Assembly (NCBI RefSeq): GCF_014199295.1
Contig: NZ_JACIJH010000003.1
Coordinates: 62,001 to 126,000 of the forward strand
From: Sphingopyxis panaciterrulae
Lineage (GTDB): Bacteria > Pseudomonadota > Alphaproteobacteria > Sphingomonadales > Sphingomonadaceae
Length of the DNA: 64,000 nt
Direction of reading: 5' to 3'
The stretch's first letter is position 1. Every line of letters begins with the position of its first letter. This document shows, in pieces, positions 47,880 through 58,301 of the stretch. Under the pieces are notes generated by a model. It made no database searches, was not told the origin of the DNA, and worked only from the letters and a program-made list of their open reading frames with translations. The translations under genes and the position numbers were made by a program.

Positions 47880-48836
47880 TCACATCTCGTCGAGCGCGGT
47901 GCTGGGGCGCGGCGCGGTCACCCGCACCATGAAGCGGTCGCGGGCGAGCGGCTGCATGTAACGCTGGTCGTGGAGGACAAAGGCGTCGCCGTCGCGCGTC
48001 GCCACCGGCATCCGCGCCCAGAACAGGAAGGCACGCGCAGCGGGATTCGTGCTTGCCCACAGGCGAAGCCGCAGGTCGCCCATGCCGGTGGGCACGCCGG
48101 GTTCGACCGTGCCGCCCGCGCCGAGCACGTAGGTGCCGCTGCCGTACCGGCCACTGGTGCGCCAGAAGACATCGCGCTTCCAGAAAGCGAGCGGCGGCGG
48201 GCTGGCGACGACGAGCGCATCGCCCTGCCCCTGTCGGCGCAGCAGATCGGCGACCTGCGCCTCGGCGCGCCCGGTGATCAGGCCATTGGCGAGGATATAG
48301 GCGCAAACCGCGGCGAAGCCGGTCCACGCCGGCCGGGTCCATCGGGCCATCCCGGCGCGCTCGCGGCGCAGCGACAGCCAGACCGACAGGCCGAGCGCGA
48401 TCCAGATCCACGGGTCGATTATGAACAGCATATCGCCGTAGAACCAGCGAGAGCTGAACGGTTCGAGCAGACGGATGCCGTAATTGTTGAGCCAGTCGAA
48501 CGCCGGATGGCTGAGGCAACCCAGATAGGCGAGCGCGAGCAGCCAGCCCTTGTGGATCGGCAAGCGATCCGCTGGCCGCTTGCCGCGCCGCACCTGCCAG
48601 CGGTCGAACGCCAGCATCGCTGCCCACAGCAGCAACGGCAGCACCAGCAATGCGACCGGTCCATGGGTGATCCCGCGCCGCATCGCGAGCGATTCGATGC
48701 CATAGACGGCGCAGCCCGCGTCGATATCAGGCAGATTGGCCGCCAGGATCAGCGTCGGCATGGCCAATCCGGTCCGGCGCTTGAGCCCCATCTGCCCCAG
48801 CGCCGCACCGGCCAGGCTGTGCGTCAGATTATCCAT
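47880..48836 (-). CDS. YdjM-like integral membrane metal-dependent hydrolase (DUF457-type)
   Basis: A 318-residue protein. MDNLTHSLAGAALGQMGL opens with the D-x-x-T-H-x-x-x-G signature of this group; NLPDID (about 34-39) and a second His/Asp cluster (GITHGP about 55, CLSHPAFDWLNNYG about 106) complete the putative metal site, with several transmembrane helices. The C-terminal 110 residues are soluble. Function in YdjM-type proteins is not known; a membrane hydrolase role is a guess from the name of the family. Confidence 0.82.
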   Translation of the reverse strand: MDNLTHSLAGAALGQMGLKRRTGLAMPTLILAANLPDIDAGCAVYGIESLAMRRGITHGPVALLVLPLLLWAAMLAFDRWQVRRGKRPADRLPIHKGWLLALAYLGCLSHPAFDWLNNYGIRLLEPFSSRWFYGDMLFIIDPWIWIALGLSVWLSLRRERAGMARWTRPAWTGFAAVCAYILANGLITGRAEAQVADLLRRQGQGDALVVASPPPLAFWKRDVFWRTSGRYGSGTYVLGAGGTVEPGVPTGMGDLRLRLWASTNPAARAFLFWARMPVATRDGDAFVLHDQRYMQPLARDRFMVRVTAPRPSTALDEM

Positions 48837-48876
48837 CGCCGCCTATCGTGCCGATCACCCAGCCGCCGCAACAAGC

Positions 48877-49911
<1,035 letters not shown>

Positions 49912-49928
49912 GTCAAAATCCCCAAAAC

Positions 49929-50017
49929 CCGTTCGGGCTGAGCTTGTCGAAGCCCCGTTCTTTCTTCTCGATCGCCGAAAGAGAATAACAGCTCTTCGAC
50001 AAGCTCAGGACGAACGG
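49929..50017. repeat. intra-operon hairpin between korA and korB
   Basis: CCGTTCGGGCTGAGCTTGTC pairs with GACAAGCTCAGGACGAACGG; arms of about 28 bases with few mismatches. Same family as 6689 and 25604. It occupies nearly all of the 123-base korA/korB spacer. Confidence 0.85.
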
Positions 50018-50034
50018 AGAAAGAAGAAGCTGGT

Positions 50035-51897
50035 TCACGCCAACGCCTCCTCGATGGCGGCTTCGATTTCGGCGATACGGAAGGGCTGACCCGACACCTT
50101 GTTGAGCGGCCGCGCATCGACCAGATACTGGTCGCGGAGCACCGTCTTCAACTGCCCCGTGTTCATCTCGGGCACGATGACCTTGTCATAGCTTTTGAGC
50201 AGCTCGCCCAGATTGCCGGGCAGCGGCCAGATGTGGCGGATGTGGATATGGCTGACGTCCACGCCCTCGGCGCGCTTGCGGCGCACCGCCTGATGGATCG
50301 GGCCGAAGGTCGAGCCCCAGCCGACCACCGCGAGCCTGCCGCCCTCGGCGCCGAGTTCGACGATCTGGTCGGGAATGCGGATGCCGTCGATCTTGGCCTT
50401 GCGCAGGTCGGTCATCGCCTGATGGTTCGCCGGCTGATAGTTGAGGTGGCCGGTATCGACCTCCTTCTCGATCCCGCCGATGCGGTGGAGCAGGCTGGGC
50501 GTGCCGGGCTTGACCCACGGACGCGCGAGCTTTTCGTCGCGGCCATAGGGCTTGAAGCCTCCTTCGGGCACCTCGGTCAGGAATTCGACCGGGAAGGGTT
50601 CGTAGCCGGCGAGATCGGGAACGCGCCACGGCTCGGCGGCGTTGGCAATATAGCCGTCGGTCAGCAGCATGACCGGCGTCATGTACTGCGTCGCGATGCG
50701 GCACGCCTCGATCGCGCAGTCGAACGCATCGCCCGGCGAGCGCGCGGCGATGACCGGCATCGGCGCGTCGCCGTTGCGGCCATAGACCGCCTGATAGAGG
50801 TCCGACTGCTCGGTCTTGGTCGGCAGGCCCGTCGAGGGGCCGCCGCGCTGCGAATTGACGATGACCAGCGGCAGCTCGGTCATGATCGCGAGGCCCATCG
50901 CCTCGCCCTTCAGCGCGATGCCCGGCCCCGACGAGCTGGTCACGCCGAGCGAGCCGCCATAGCTTGCGCCGATCGCGGCGCAGATCGCAGCGATCTCGTC
51001 CTCGGCCTGAAAGGTCGTGACGTCATATTCCTTGAGTCGTGACAGATGGTGGAGGATCGCCGACGCGGGCGTGATCGGATAGCCGCCGAAGAACATCGGC
51101 AGGTGGGCGAGTTGCGCGCCCGCGACCAGCCCGAGCGCGATCGCCTCTGCCCCGGTCAGCGTACGATAGAGCCCCGGCGCGACCGGCGCGGGGTCCACAT
51201 GATGCTGCTTGAGCGGGCCCGACAGCTCGGCGGTCTCGCCGAAGGCATGACCGGCGTTCAGCGCCGCGATATTTGCGTCGGCGAGTTCGGGCGCCTTGGC
51301 GAACTTCGCCTTCAGCCAGTCGATCAGCGGCTGGCGGTCGCGGTCGAACATCCATAGCGCCAGTCCCAGCGTCCACATATTCTTGCAACGCAGCGCTTCC
51401 TTGTTGCCGAGGCCGAAGGGCTTCACCGCGTCCATGGTCGCCTGGCTGATGTTCAGCTTGAGGAGCTGCCATTTCGCGAGGCTGCCGTCCTCGAGCGGGT
51501 TCGATTCATATTTCGCCTTGGCGAGGTTGCGGTCGTTGAACTCGCCCTCGTCGGCGATGATGAGGCCGCCGGGCTTCAGCGGCGGTACATTGGTCTTGAG
51601 CGCCGCCGGGTTCATCGCCACGAGCACGTCGGGCGCGTCGCCCGCGGTGTTGATCTCGCTCGACCCGAAATTGATCTGAAAGGCGGAGACCCCGAACAGC
51701 GTTCCCTGCGGCGCGCGGATCTCTGCCGGGAAATCGGGGAAAGTCGCAAGATCGTTGCCCGCGAGCGCCGTCGACAGGGTGAACTGACCGCCCGTCAACT
51801 GCATCCCGTCGCCGGAGTCGCCGGCAAATCGTACCACCACCGTGTCGGAAAGAGGGGACGGCCGTTCGTCGGTCCGGTCCGCTACCGCTGTCGCCAT
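50035..51897 (-). CDS. korA: 2-oxoacid:ferredoxin oxidoreductase alpha subunit (gamma-alpha fusion)
   Basis: A 620-residue subunit combining the gamma domain at the N-terminus (VVRFAGDSGDGMQLTGGQFT and later PPLKPGGLIIADEG) with the alpha domain (GGYPITPASAILHHLSRL; QAEDEIAAICAAIGASYGG). This fusion is the usual KorA arrangement of many aerobes, where the enzyme supplements the 2-oxoglutarate dehydrogenase complex. ATG 51897 (MATAVAD) is used, as homology begins soon after; an earlier in-frame start adds 42 residues without support. Confidence 0.92.
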   Translation of the reverse strand: MATAVADRTDERPSPLSDTVVVRFAGDSGDGMQLTGGQFTLSTALAGNDLATFPDFPAEIRAPQGTLFGVSAFQINFGSSEINTAGDAPDVLVAMNPAALKTNVPPLKPGGLIIADEGEFNDRNLAKAKYESNPLEDGSLAKWQLLKLNISQATMDAVKPFGLGNKEALRCKNMWTLGLALWMFDRDRQPLIDWLKAKFAKAPELADANIAALNAGHAFGETAELSGPLKQHHVDPAPVAPGLYRTLTGAEAIALGLVAGAQLAHLPMFFGGYPITPASAILHHLSRLKEYDVTTFQAEDEIAAICAAIGASYGGSLGVTSSSGPGIALKGEAMGLAIMTELPLVIVNSQRGGPSTGLPTKTEQSDLYQAVYGRNGDAPMPVIAARSPGDAFDCAIEACRIATQYMTPVMLLTDGYIANAAEPWRVPDLAGYEPFPVEFLTEVPEGGFKPYGRDEKLARPWVKPGTPSLLHRIGGIEKEVDTGHLNYQPANHQAMTDLRKAKIDGIRIPDQIVELGAEGGRLAVVGWGSTFGPIHQAVRRKRAEGVDVSHIHIRHIWPLPGNLGELLKSYDKVIVPEMNTGQLKTVLRDQYLVDARPLNKVSGQPFRIAEIEAAIEEALA

Positions 51898-52095
51898 TAT
51901 CTGTTCTGCCTTACATATCCTGCGAACTTGCGACATGGGACTAGGCCCCTCGAAGGCAAGCCGCAATTCAGAAAAAATTGTGCGGCGCAAAGCGGAAGCC
52001 CCCGACCCGTTTCGATTCGCCATTGATTATGAAGCGACGATGCCGAATAGCTGGCCCGCGAAAACAGATGCGAAAGCAGCGGAGGGATTTCCAGC

Positions 52096-53082
52096 ATGAC
52101 CGACGGCACGACCCCCTATGTCCGCCCCGACGTGGCGGCCTTTCTCGCCTTCCTCAACGCGCAGGACGGGCCGAAGATGGAGGACCTGCCGCCCGCCGCA
52201 GCGCGCGAGATGATGCGCACGATGGGACAGCTTGCCGACGTGCCGCGCGGCGACATCGCGCAGGTCGAGGACCGGACGATCCCCGGCCCCGCCGGCGATA
52301 TCCCGATCCGCCTCTATGACAGCCATCCGGGGCGCCAGACGGGACCGGTGATGGTCTTCTTTCACGGCGGCGGCTGGGTGATCGGCGATCTCGACACGCA
52401 CGATCCTTATTGCGCCGAGGCGGCGCGCCAGCTCGACATGCCGGTGGTCGCGGTCGACTATCGCCTCGCGCCCGAACACCCCTTCCCCGCCGCGCCCGAG
52501 GATTGCGAAGCGGCGACGCGCTGGGTCGCCGACAACCTCCCCTGCACCGGCCTGGTCCTTTCGGGCGACAGCGCGGGCGGCAATCTGGCCATCGCCACCG
52601 CGCTGACGCTGCGCGACAGGCCGGCGTCGAAGCCGGTGATCGCGATCCACCCCATCTATCCGGCGGTGACCACCCATCACGACTGGCAAAGCTATCGCGA
52701 TTTCAAGGAAGGGCATCTGCTGACCGAGGGCGGGATGAAATGGTTCGGCGACCAATATGCCGCCGACCCCGCGGATTACCGCGCATCGCCGATCGACTTC
52801 CCCGCCGCGGGCCTGCCGCCGACCCTGCTCGTCACCGCCGGCCTCGACCCGCTGCGCGACCAGGGCCGTGCCTATGCCGCCAAGCTGATCGAGGCGGGGG
52901 TGCCGACGATCTTTCGCGAGGCGCAAGGGAATATCCACGGCTATATCTGCTTGGCGCAGGGCATTCCGAGCGCCGCAAACGATATCAAGGGCAACCTCGC
53001 CATGCTCAAGGCGATGCTGGAGGAACTGCGCGCCACGGAGTTGCGAAACGAGGGGCTGCGGATCGAAGAAGTGCAGACATGA
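52096..53082 (+). CDS. alpha/beta hydrolase, hormone-sensitive lipase family
   Basis: A 328-residue esterase: oxyanion-hole motif HGGGWVIGDLDTHD (about 90-103), nucleophile elbow GDSAGGNLA (Ser about 158), and a later acidic and histidine pair (DPLRDQG and IHGYI). This is the HSL-type carboxylesterase arrangement. Substrate unknown. The stop overlaps rppH (ATGA), giving a coupled pair of unrelated enzymes. Confidence 0.9.
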   Translation: MTDGTTPYVRPDVAAFLAFLNAQDGPKMEDLPPAAAREMMRTMGQLADVPRGDIAQVEDRTIPGPAGDIPIRLYDSHPGRQTGPVMVFFHGGGWVIGDLDTHDPYCAEAARQLDMPVVAVDYRLAPEHPFPAAPEDCEAATRWVADNLPCTGLVLSGDSAGGNLAIATALTLRDRPASKPVIAIHPIYPAVTTHHDWQSYRDFKEGHLLTEGGMKWFGDQYAADPADYRASPIDFPAAGLPPTLLVTAGLDPLRDQGRAYAAKLIEAGVPTIFREAQGNIHGYICLAQGIPSAANDIKGNLAMLKAMLEELRATELRNEGLRIEEVQT

Positions 53083-53555
53083 CCGATTTTGCAAGCCTGC
53101 CCTACCGCCCCTGCGCGGGGGTGATGCTGGCCAATCGCGACGGGCGCATCTTCGTCGGCCAGCGACTCGATACAACGAGCGAGGCGTGGCAGATGCCGCA
53201 GGGCGGAATCGACCCCGGCGAGGATGCCGAAACCGCGGCGTTCCGCGAGCTGGGCGAGGAAACCGGCATCCACGGCGGCCTCGTCGACATCATCGCGCGC
53301 AGCCGCGAGGAATATTTTTATGACTTGCCCGACCATCTGGTCGGCAAGATGTGGGGTGGCCAATATCGCGGCCAGCGCCAGCGCTGGTTCCTGATGCGTT
53401 TCATGGGCGAGGACAGCGACGTCGACATCCATACGAAGCACCAGGAATTTCGCGCCTGGCGCTGGGCCGAACTCGACGAGCTCGAAAAGCTCATCGTTCC
53501 TTTCAAGCGCGCGCTCTATCGCGGGCTGGTCGAGGAATTCGGCTCGCTCGTCTGA
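53079..53555 (+). CDS. rppH: RNA pyrophosphohydrolase (RppH)
   Basis: Nudix enzyme that removes pyrophosphate from the 5' end of mRNA and so starts decay. The 158-residue protein opens YRPCAGVMLANRDGRIFVGQR and has a full Nudix box (GGIDPGEDAETAAF then RELGEETGI), followed by the WGGQYRGQRQRWFLMRF segment typical of RppH. Start overlaps the esterase stop. Its last 40 bases overlap the 3' end of the convergent UDG gene. Confidence 0.92.
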   Translation: MTDFASLPYRPCAGVMLANRDGRIFVGQRLDTTSEAWQMPQGGIDPGEDAETAAFRELGEETGIHGGLVDIIARSREEYFYDLPDHLVGKMWGGQYRGQRQRWFLMRFMGEDSDVDIHTKHQEFRAWRWAELDELEKLIVPFKRALYRGLVEEFGSLV

Positions 53556-54205
53556 TCCTTCAGCGACAGCGCGGTTCGGAACACATCGCCGAACATCGCG
53601 TCGGTCAGTCGCCCGGTATTCGTGTTGTAGCGCGAGCAATGATAGCTATCGACGAGATGGCGCCCGTCGGGCAGCACATGGACGGCCCCATGCGCGAAGG
53701 GATGAACCGCGAGGCGCGCGCCTGCCGCTCGCAGCGCCGCATCATGCGCGATCCGCCCGAGAGCAATGATAACCCGGACGGACGGCAGCGCCGCGAGCTG
53801 CGCTTCGAAGAAGGGCCGGCACGCCCTGATCTCCGCCGGCGTCGGCTTGTTCTGGGGCGGCAGGCATTTGACGCTGTTGACGATGATTGCCCCCTTTAGT
53901 TGCAACCCATCGTCGATCCGGCTGTCGTAGCGATCGTTGCTGAGCCCGAAACGTGCGAGCATCGCAAACAGCAGGTCGCCGGCATAATCGCCCGTGAACG
54001 GCCGGCCGGTGCGGTTCGCCCCATGCTTGCCCGGCGCGAGTCCGGCGAAAGCGAGCCAGGCATCGGGATCGCCGAACGCATGGACGGGGGCGTTCCACCA
54101 GTCGGGATGCTCAGCGCGGCACGCGGCGCGCAAGGCGACGAGTCGCGGGCAACGCGGGCAGTCGCGTGGCGGCTCGGTGCCGGGCAGCGGGCTGGCAATC
54201 TCCAT
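53516..54205 (-). CDS. uracil-DNA glycosylase, family 5 (UDGb-like)
   Basis: Removes uracil from DNA. The 229-residue protein has an N-terminal CPRCPRLVAL motif and further cysteines (VKCLPP, RACRPF) typical of the iron-sulfur glycosylases. The active-site motif GLAPGKHGANRTGRPFTGDY lacks the catalytic Asp/Asn of family 1, which fits family 5, and the second motif is YHCSRYNTNTGRLT near the C-terminus. ATG 54205 is used; it lies within 24 bases of the divergent folK start. Its 3' end overlaps rppH by 40 bases. Confidence 0.88.
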   Translation of the reverse strand: MEIASPLPGTEPPRDCPRCPRLVALRAACRAEHPDWWNAPVHAFGDPDAWLAFAGLAPGKHGANRTGRPFTGDYAGDLLFAMLARFGLSNDRYDSRIDDGLQLKGAIIVNSVKCLPPQNKPTPAEIRACRPFFEAQLAALPSVRVIIALGRIAHDAALRAAGARLAVHPFAHGAVHVLPDGRHLVDSYHCSRYNTNTGRLTDAMFGDVFRTALSLKDQTSEPNSSTSPR

Positions 54206-54228
54206 GGCGCGGCGATAGACGCAACGCG

Positions 54229-54795
54229 ATGACCGGCGCAACGCCCCTCCCCCTCTATGCCATCGGTCTCGGCTCCAACCGGCGCCATGGCCGTTTCGGC
54301 GATCCGCGGCGCGTGTTGCTGGCAGCCCTCGCAGCGCTCGAGAGCGAGGGTATCGAGCCGGTCGATGCGAGTCCGATCATATCGAGCGCTCCGCTCGGCC
54401 CGTCGCGGCGGCGCTATGCTAATGCCGTCGCGCTCGTGGTCTCGCCGCTCGATCCGCCGGCGATGCTGGCGCGCCTGAAGGCGATCGAAGCGGCGTTCGG
54501 CCGCCGCATCGGCCAACGCTGGGGCGCGCGGACGCTCGACCTCGATATCCTGCTTTGGTCGGGCGGCGCATGGAGCGACGACCGCCTGACCATCCCGCAT
54601 CCCGCCATGGCCGAGCGGCCGTTCGTCCTCGGCCCGCTGACCCGCATCGCCCCCGGCTGGCGCCACCCGCTCGCTGCGCGCAGCATCCGTCAACTCGCCA
54701 CGACACTGGCGCGGGCCAAGCCGGTTGACCGCGCGCCACTGGCGCACGAGGGCGGCCGCCCGCTTTCGCACGGTCGCCCCACGGCAACGCGATAG
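54229..54795 (+). CDS. folK: 2-amino-4-hydroxy-6-hydroxymethyldihydropteridine pyrophosphokinase
   Basis: Transfers pyrophosphate to the pterin in folate synthesis. The 188-residue protein opens YAIGLGSNRRHG (the GSN motif), and has RWGARTLDLDILL, the HPPK signature with the catalytic aspartates, then IPHPAMAERPFVLGPL. The C-terminal 35 residues are an unusual Arg/Ala-rich tail. ATG 54229 is preferred over an upstream start within the UDG gene. Confidence 0.9.
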   Translation: MTGATPLPLYAIGLGSNRRHGRFGDPRRVLLAALAALESEGIEPVDASPIISSAPLGPSRRRYANAVALVVSPLDPPAMLARLKAIEAAFGRRIGQRWGARTLDLDILLWSGGAWSDDRLTIPHPAMAERPFVLGPLTRIAPGWRHPLAARSIRQLATTLARAKPVDRAPLAHEGGRPLSHGRPTATR

Positions 54796-54875
54796 GCTTG
54801 CGCCCAGTTAGCAGAGCGTGGACTTTTAGGTTTCCAAACCGACCGCGGAACAATCCGTGATCCTGGGATAAAACC

Positions 54876-54894
54876 ATGCTTTATTACAAAGCAT
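54876..54894. terminator. AT-rich hairpin between convergent folK and adhesin genes
   Basis: ATGCTTT-ATTAC-AAAGCAT is a perfect 7-base stem with a 5-base loop, 80 bases after folK and 32 bases beyond the adhesin stop. It is AT-rich for this genome and has no T-run, so termination is a weak suggestion. Confidence 0.3.
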
Positions 54895-54926
54895 TATGGA
54901 TCGTGTCTGACATACGCCATCGCGCC

Positions 54927-57599
54927 CTAGAACTCCCCGGCCACGCCAACGCGGACGGCGTTGTTGCCGTGTCCAGCGTATGCGAAGCCCGCGGTGAGGG
55001 CGAAGGGATTGTCGGTATCGAGCCGGTGGGAGATCGCGCCGCCGATCGCCTGCGCCTCGCGAAAGGTCGAGCCGTTCAATGCATAGCTGGTTCGTCCCGG
55101 CGCCGACGGCATCGGGGCGTAGCCCATCGCCATCGCCGCGGCGGTGCCGGCGCGGGCGTCGCGCCGGACGCGGTCGAGATCGAAGCGGATTCCCGCGATG
55201 TCGCCCGGTCCGAAATCGGCCAGTGCGAGATTGCCAGCCGCGTCCGACGTCACGTAGCTCACCGGACCGGATTGCGCCGCCCGGCTCTCTGCGGAGCCGA
55301 TCCCGGCCAGCGTGTAGGTCGAGGCCACCGAGCCCAGCGCTACCTGGCCCGGGCGGCTGGCCACTGCATTCTCACCGATCGCGACCGCACCGCCGGCCGT
55401 CGCGCGAGCATTGCTGCCGAGCGCGATGGCGGACTGCCCCTCTGCCACGCTGTCGGCGCCGATCGCCACGGCGGCGAGACCCGTCGCGCTGTTGTCCGCG
55501 CCGATCGCGACGGCGCCGCGCCCGATTGCGTGATTGGGATCGCCGATCGCCACCGCGCCGTCGCCCGAGGCGACATTGCCAAGCCCGATTGCGACCGCCG
55601 CACCGTCGGTCGCTTGTGCGCCGGTACCGATGGCGACTGCATCGTCACCGCCGGCGTTTGCCCCCGAGCCCATCGCAATCGCGTTGGCGCCGGTCGCGGT
55701 CGGTCGGTCGCCGCTGCCGTTGATAGCCAGATACTCGGTGCGTTTCAGCGCTTCACCGGCGACCAGCTTGGCGGCGTCGGCATTGGCCGAAGCGCTTTCG
55801 GCGATCGAGCGAGCGAGGTCGGCATTGGTCTGCGCCGTCACCGCGACCTGCTGCGCCGCGTCGGCGCGCGTAGCCGCATCGTCGGCAGCGGTCTGCGCAT
55901 TGGCGGCATTGGCAAGCGCGAGATCCGCCGTTTGCCTCGTCACCGCGCCGCTTGCGATCGCCTGGTTCGCAAGGTCGCGCGCTTCGTCCGCGCGCGTCTG
56001 CGCGGTGGCGGCTTCGGTGCGGGCAAGCGCCGCTTCGCTCGCGGCATTGTCCGCGGTCACCTGCGCGGTCGCCGCATTGGCGAGCGCCGTGTTGGCGGTT
56101 CCTTGCGCGGTGGCCGCGTTAGTCAGCGCCGTATCCGCGGTGCTCTGAGCCGTGGCGGCATTGGCGAGCGCCGTGTCGGCTGTCGTCTGGGCAGTGGCGG
56201 CCTTGCTCAATGCGGTATCCGCCGTGCCTTGCGCTGTTGCCGCGTCGGCCAGGGCGGTTTCGGCCGTCGTCTGTGCCGTGGTCGCGGTCGCTTGTGCCGC
56301 CGTGGCGCCGGCAAGCGCGCTGTCCGCCGTATTCTGCGCGGTCGCGACGGCCTGGTTGGTGTCGTAAAGCTGCCCGCCCGTCACTGCATCGGTCGAGCCC
56401 GCTACGATGGCGCCATCGGCGACGTTGACGATGCTCCGCTCGGCGCCGGCTGCACCGACCGAGACCGTGTCCGCCTGATCCGCGATCGAGCCCTGCCCCA
56501 GCGCGACCGCGCCGTCACCCGTGGCGCTGGCACCCTGCCCAAAGGCGGAGGCGCCGACCGCGTGTGCCATGGCGCTCTCGCCCACGGCGGTCGCATCGGT
56601 CTGGCCGGCAGCGGTCCCACCAGCCTGCGCGTTGGCGCCGATCGCCGTCGAGCGGTCATTGAAATAGGAATCGCCGGTCCAGGTACTGCCAGCTTGGGCG
56701 AAATAGCCGATCGCGGTACTCGAATCGCCCACAGTAAGGCTCCGGAAACCGTTCGCGGTGCTGTTATCGCTATAGATAAAGCTGCCTTGGCCAGTGGCGG
56801 TGCCGTTCTCGCCAGAGACAACGGCGTGTTGGCCGATCGCCGTGCTGTTGTCGTCATCGACAACGGCGAACTGTCCGACCGCGGTGCTGTTCGAGCCATA
56901 GGCGCGGCTGTCCTGGCCGACCGCGGTGCTGCTCGCGCCCTCGGCAAGGCTTATGGAACCTATCGCGGTACCCCGACCGCCGGTCGCGCTCGCCCCCTGA
57001 CCCAAGGCGGTGGCCTGGAGGGCGTTTGCCACGGCGCTCGTACCCACGGCGGTCGCGCCGGTCTGCCCTGCGGCGCCCGCGCCCGCCTGCGCATTGGCGC
57101 CCAGCGCGGTCGTGTCGGCATTGGCAAAGGCGCCGCCCGGAAACATGCTGCCGGCGCTGGCGGCGAACCCGACTGCGGTGCTGTTCATCCCCGACGCGAA
57201 GCCGTTCTTGCCTGTCACCGTGCTGGCCTCGCCGCTAGCTTCGCTCCCATTTCCGATCGCTGTAGCGTTGTCGGCGGCGTAGGCGCTGGCGCCGATGGCG
57301 GTGCTATAGTCGCCGATGGCTTCGCTCCCGTGGCCGGTGGCGGTGCTACCGGTTCCGCTGGCGGTGCTCGACGCGCCGGTGGCAGCGCTGAACAGGCCGC
57401 TCGCGGTGCTGTCTACACCCGTTGCGACACTGCCGACTCCGCTGGCGGTGGCGTTCACACCGCATTCGGTGGAATCCTCGCCAGCGCCTTCGTTGCACTC
57501 CGACGTCGGGTCGGCGTGGGCGGTCGTGGGCAGCACCAGCGCAGCGACGATCGCGAGGGGGGTGACAGCGGCAAGTAGCTTTACGCGTATGGGGCGCAT
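54927..57599 (-). CDS. trimeric autotransporter adhesin (YadA family)
   Basis: A type Vc adhesin of about 890 residues on the cell surface. Order: signal peptide (residues 1-28, ending LVLPTTAHA), a head with many Hep_Hag/YadA 14-residue repeats of A-x-G-x-x-S/A-x-A-x-G type (about 35-410), a coiled-coil stalk containing six perfect-register 14-residue repeats TAQxTADTALANAA (441-524) and further heptads, a second head block of AVAIGxxA repeats (about 600-770), and the C-terminal membrane anchor (about last 75 residues, ending VGVAGEF with the terminal Phe). Start ATG 57599 gives a normal signal peptide; GTG 57626 is an alternative. Confidence 0.9.
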   Translation of the reverse strand: MRPIRVKLLAAVTPLAIVAALVLPTTAHADPTSECNEGAGEDSTECGVNATASGVGSVATGVDSTASGLFSAATGASSTASGTGSTATGHGSEAIGDYSTAIGASAYAADNATAIGNGSEASGEASTVTGKNGFASGMNSTAVGFAASAGSMFPGGAFANADTTALGANAQAGAGAAGQTGATAVGTSAVANALQATALGQGASATGGRGTAIGSISLAEGASSTAVGQDSRAYGSNSTAVGQFAVVDDDNSTAIGQHAVVSGENGTATGQGSFIYSDNSTANGFRSLTVGDSSTAIGYFAQAGSTWTGDSYFNDRSTAIGANAQAGGTAAGQTDATAVGESAMAHAVGASAFGQGASATGDGAVALGQGSIADQADTVSVGAAGAERSIVNVADGAIVAGSTDAVTGGQLYDTNQAVATAQNTADSALAGATAAQATATTAQTTAETALADAATAQGTADTALSKAATAQTTADTALANAATAQSTADTALTNAATAQGTANTALANAATAQVTADNAASEAALARTEAATAQTRADEARDLANQAIASGAVTRQTADLALANAANAQTAADDAATRADAAQQVAVTAQTNADLARSIAESASANADAAKLVAGEALKRTEYLAINGSGDRPTATGANAIAMGSGANAGGDDAVAIGTGAQATDGAAVAIGLGNVASGDGAVAIGDPNHAIGRGAVAIGADNSATGLAAVAIGADSVAEGQSAIALGSNARATAGGAVAIGENAVASRPGQVALGSVASTYTLAGIGSAESRAAQSGPVSYVTSDAAGNLALADFGPGDIAGIRFDLDRVRRDARAGTAAAMAMGYAPMPSAPGRTSYALNGSTFREAQAIGGAISHRLDTDNPFALTAGFAYAGHGNNAVRVGVAGEF
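56028..56279 (-). repeat. six 42-bp tandem repeats encoding the adhesin stalk
   Basis: Each unit encodes 14 residues (two heptads) of the pattern TAQxTADTALxNAA; the six units run from 56279 down to 56028 on the adhesin strand. Copy number can change by recombination without shifting the frame, changing stalk length. Confidence 0.85.
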
Positions 57600-58066
57600 G
57601 ATGTGATTTTCCCGGTTCGTGGCCACATGCCGCCATCTGGCGGAGGGGGCCGAAGGCCCCGCGCAGATGCTGCGGATTGTAGCTCTTGAGTAGCCTGCGC
57701 TCGGTCATGTCGCTCGACCAGACTAGGGGCGCGAGGGCCGGCAATTCCACCGATCAATTCCATTGAATTCTGACCAATTCTGCCGACATCGAATGTCGGC
57801 CTATGGAGCCAATCAATCTCAAGATATTGAGTTAAAATGAAAAATATAGGACTTGGGCTCATGGGCGCGCGAATGCCATGCTTGCTCGAAAGACAATCCT
57901 GATCCGCACACCGGCGACGGCATATCTTCAGGCCCGGCGCTCACAGGCGAGAACATCCAAGAGTGCCCCCCTTAGGCGGCGTGGACAAATTCGTTTGACC
58001 GAGATTCGCTATAACTTGTTAGAAAACGGCCCGTCCGGACACGACCGAAAGCGGTTAGTCGTCGAT

Positions 58067-58158
58067 CGTCACCCCAGACTTGATCCGGGGTCCCGCTGGA
58101 TGCCGAAACCAGTCGATACCTTGAAAAAGCGGGAACCCGGATCAAGTCCGGGGTGACG
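58067..58158. repeat. palindromic repeat module, element B (copy 2, inverted)
   Basis: CGTCACCCCAGACTTGATCC on the left and a right arm ending CCGGGGTGACG; loop AACCAGTCGATACCTTGAAA. The reverse complement of the element at 22013-22096 matches this sequence almost throughout, including the loop. Confidence 0.85.
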
Positions 58159-58223
58159 AAGATCGGGAAACGACCGCTTATGCGACGATCGGCGTTATAA
58201 TGGCGATCGGCGCTTTATAACCT

Positions 58224-58301
58224 TGTCATTCCCGCGAAGGCGGGAATCCAGAGCGTGCGTCGGCTGACCCCCCACCGGATTCCCGCCTTTGCGGGAATGA
58301 C
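58224..58301. repeat. palindromic repeat module, element A (copy 2, inverted)
   Basis: TGTCATTCCCGCGAAGGCGG with right arm ending GCGGGAATGAC and loop AGCGTGCGTCGGCTGACCCC. The loop is the reverse complement of that at 21883-21961. Confidence 0.85.

Noticed and set aside
54876-57578. Long open frame of about 900 codons on the plus strand antisense to the adhesin
   Set aside because: It is the mirror of the repetitive adhesin gene; composition is biased Arg/Gly/Ala, without domains, and it starts in a gap with no ribosome site.
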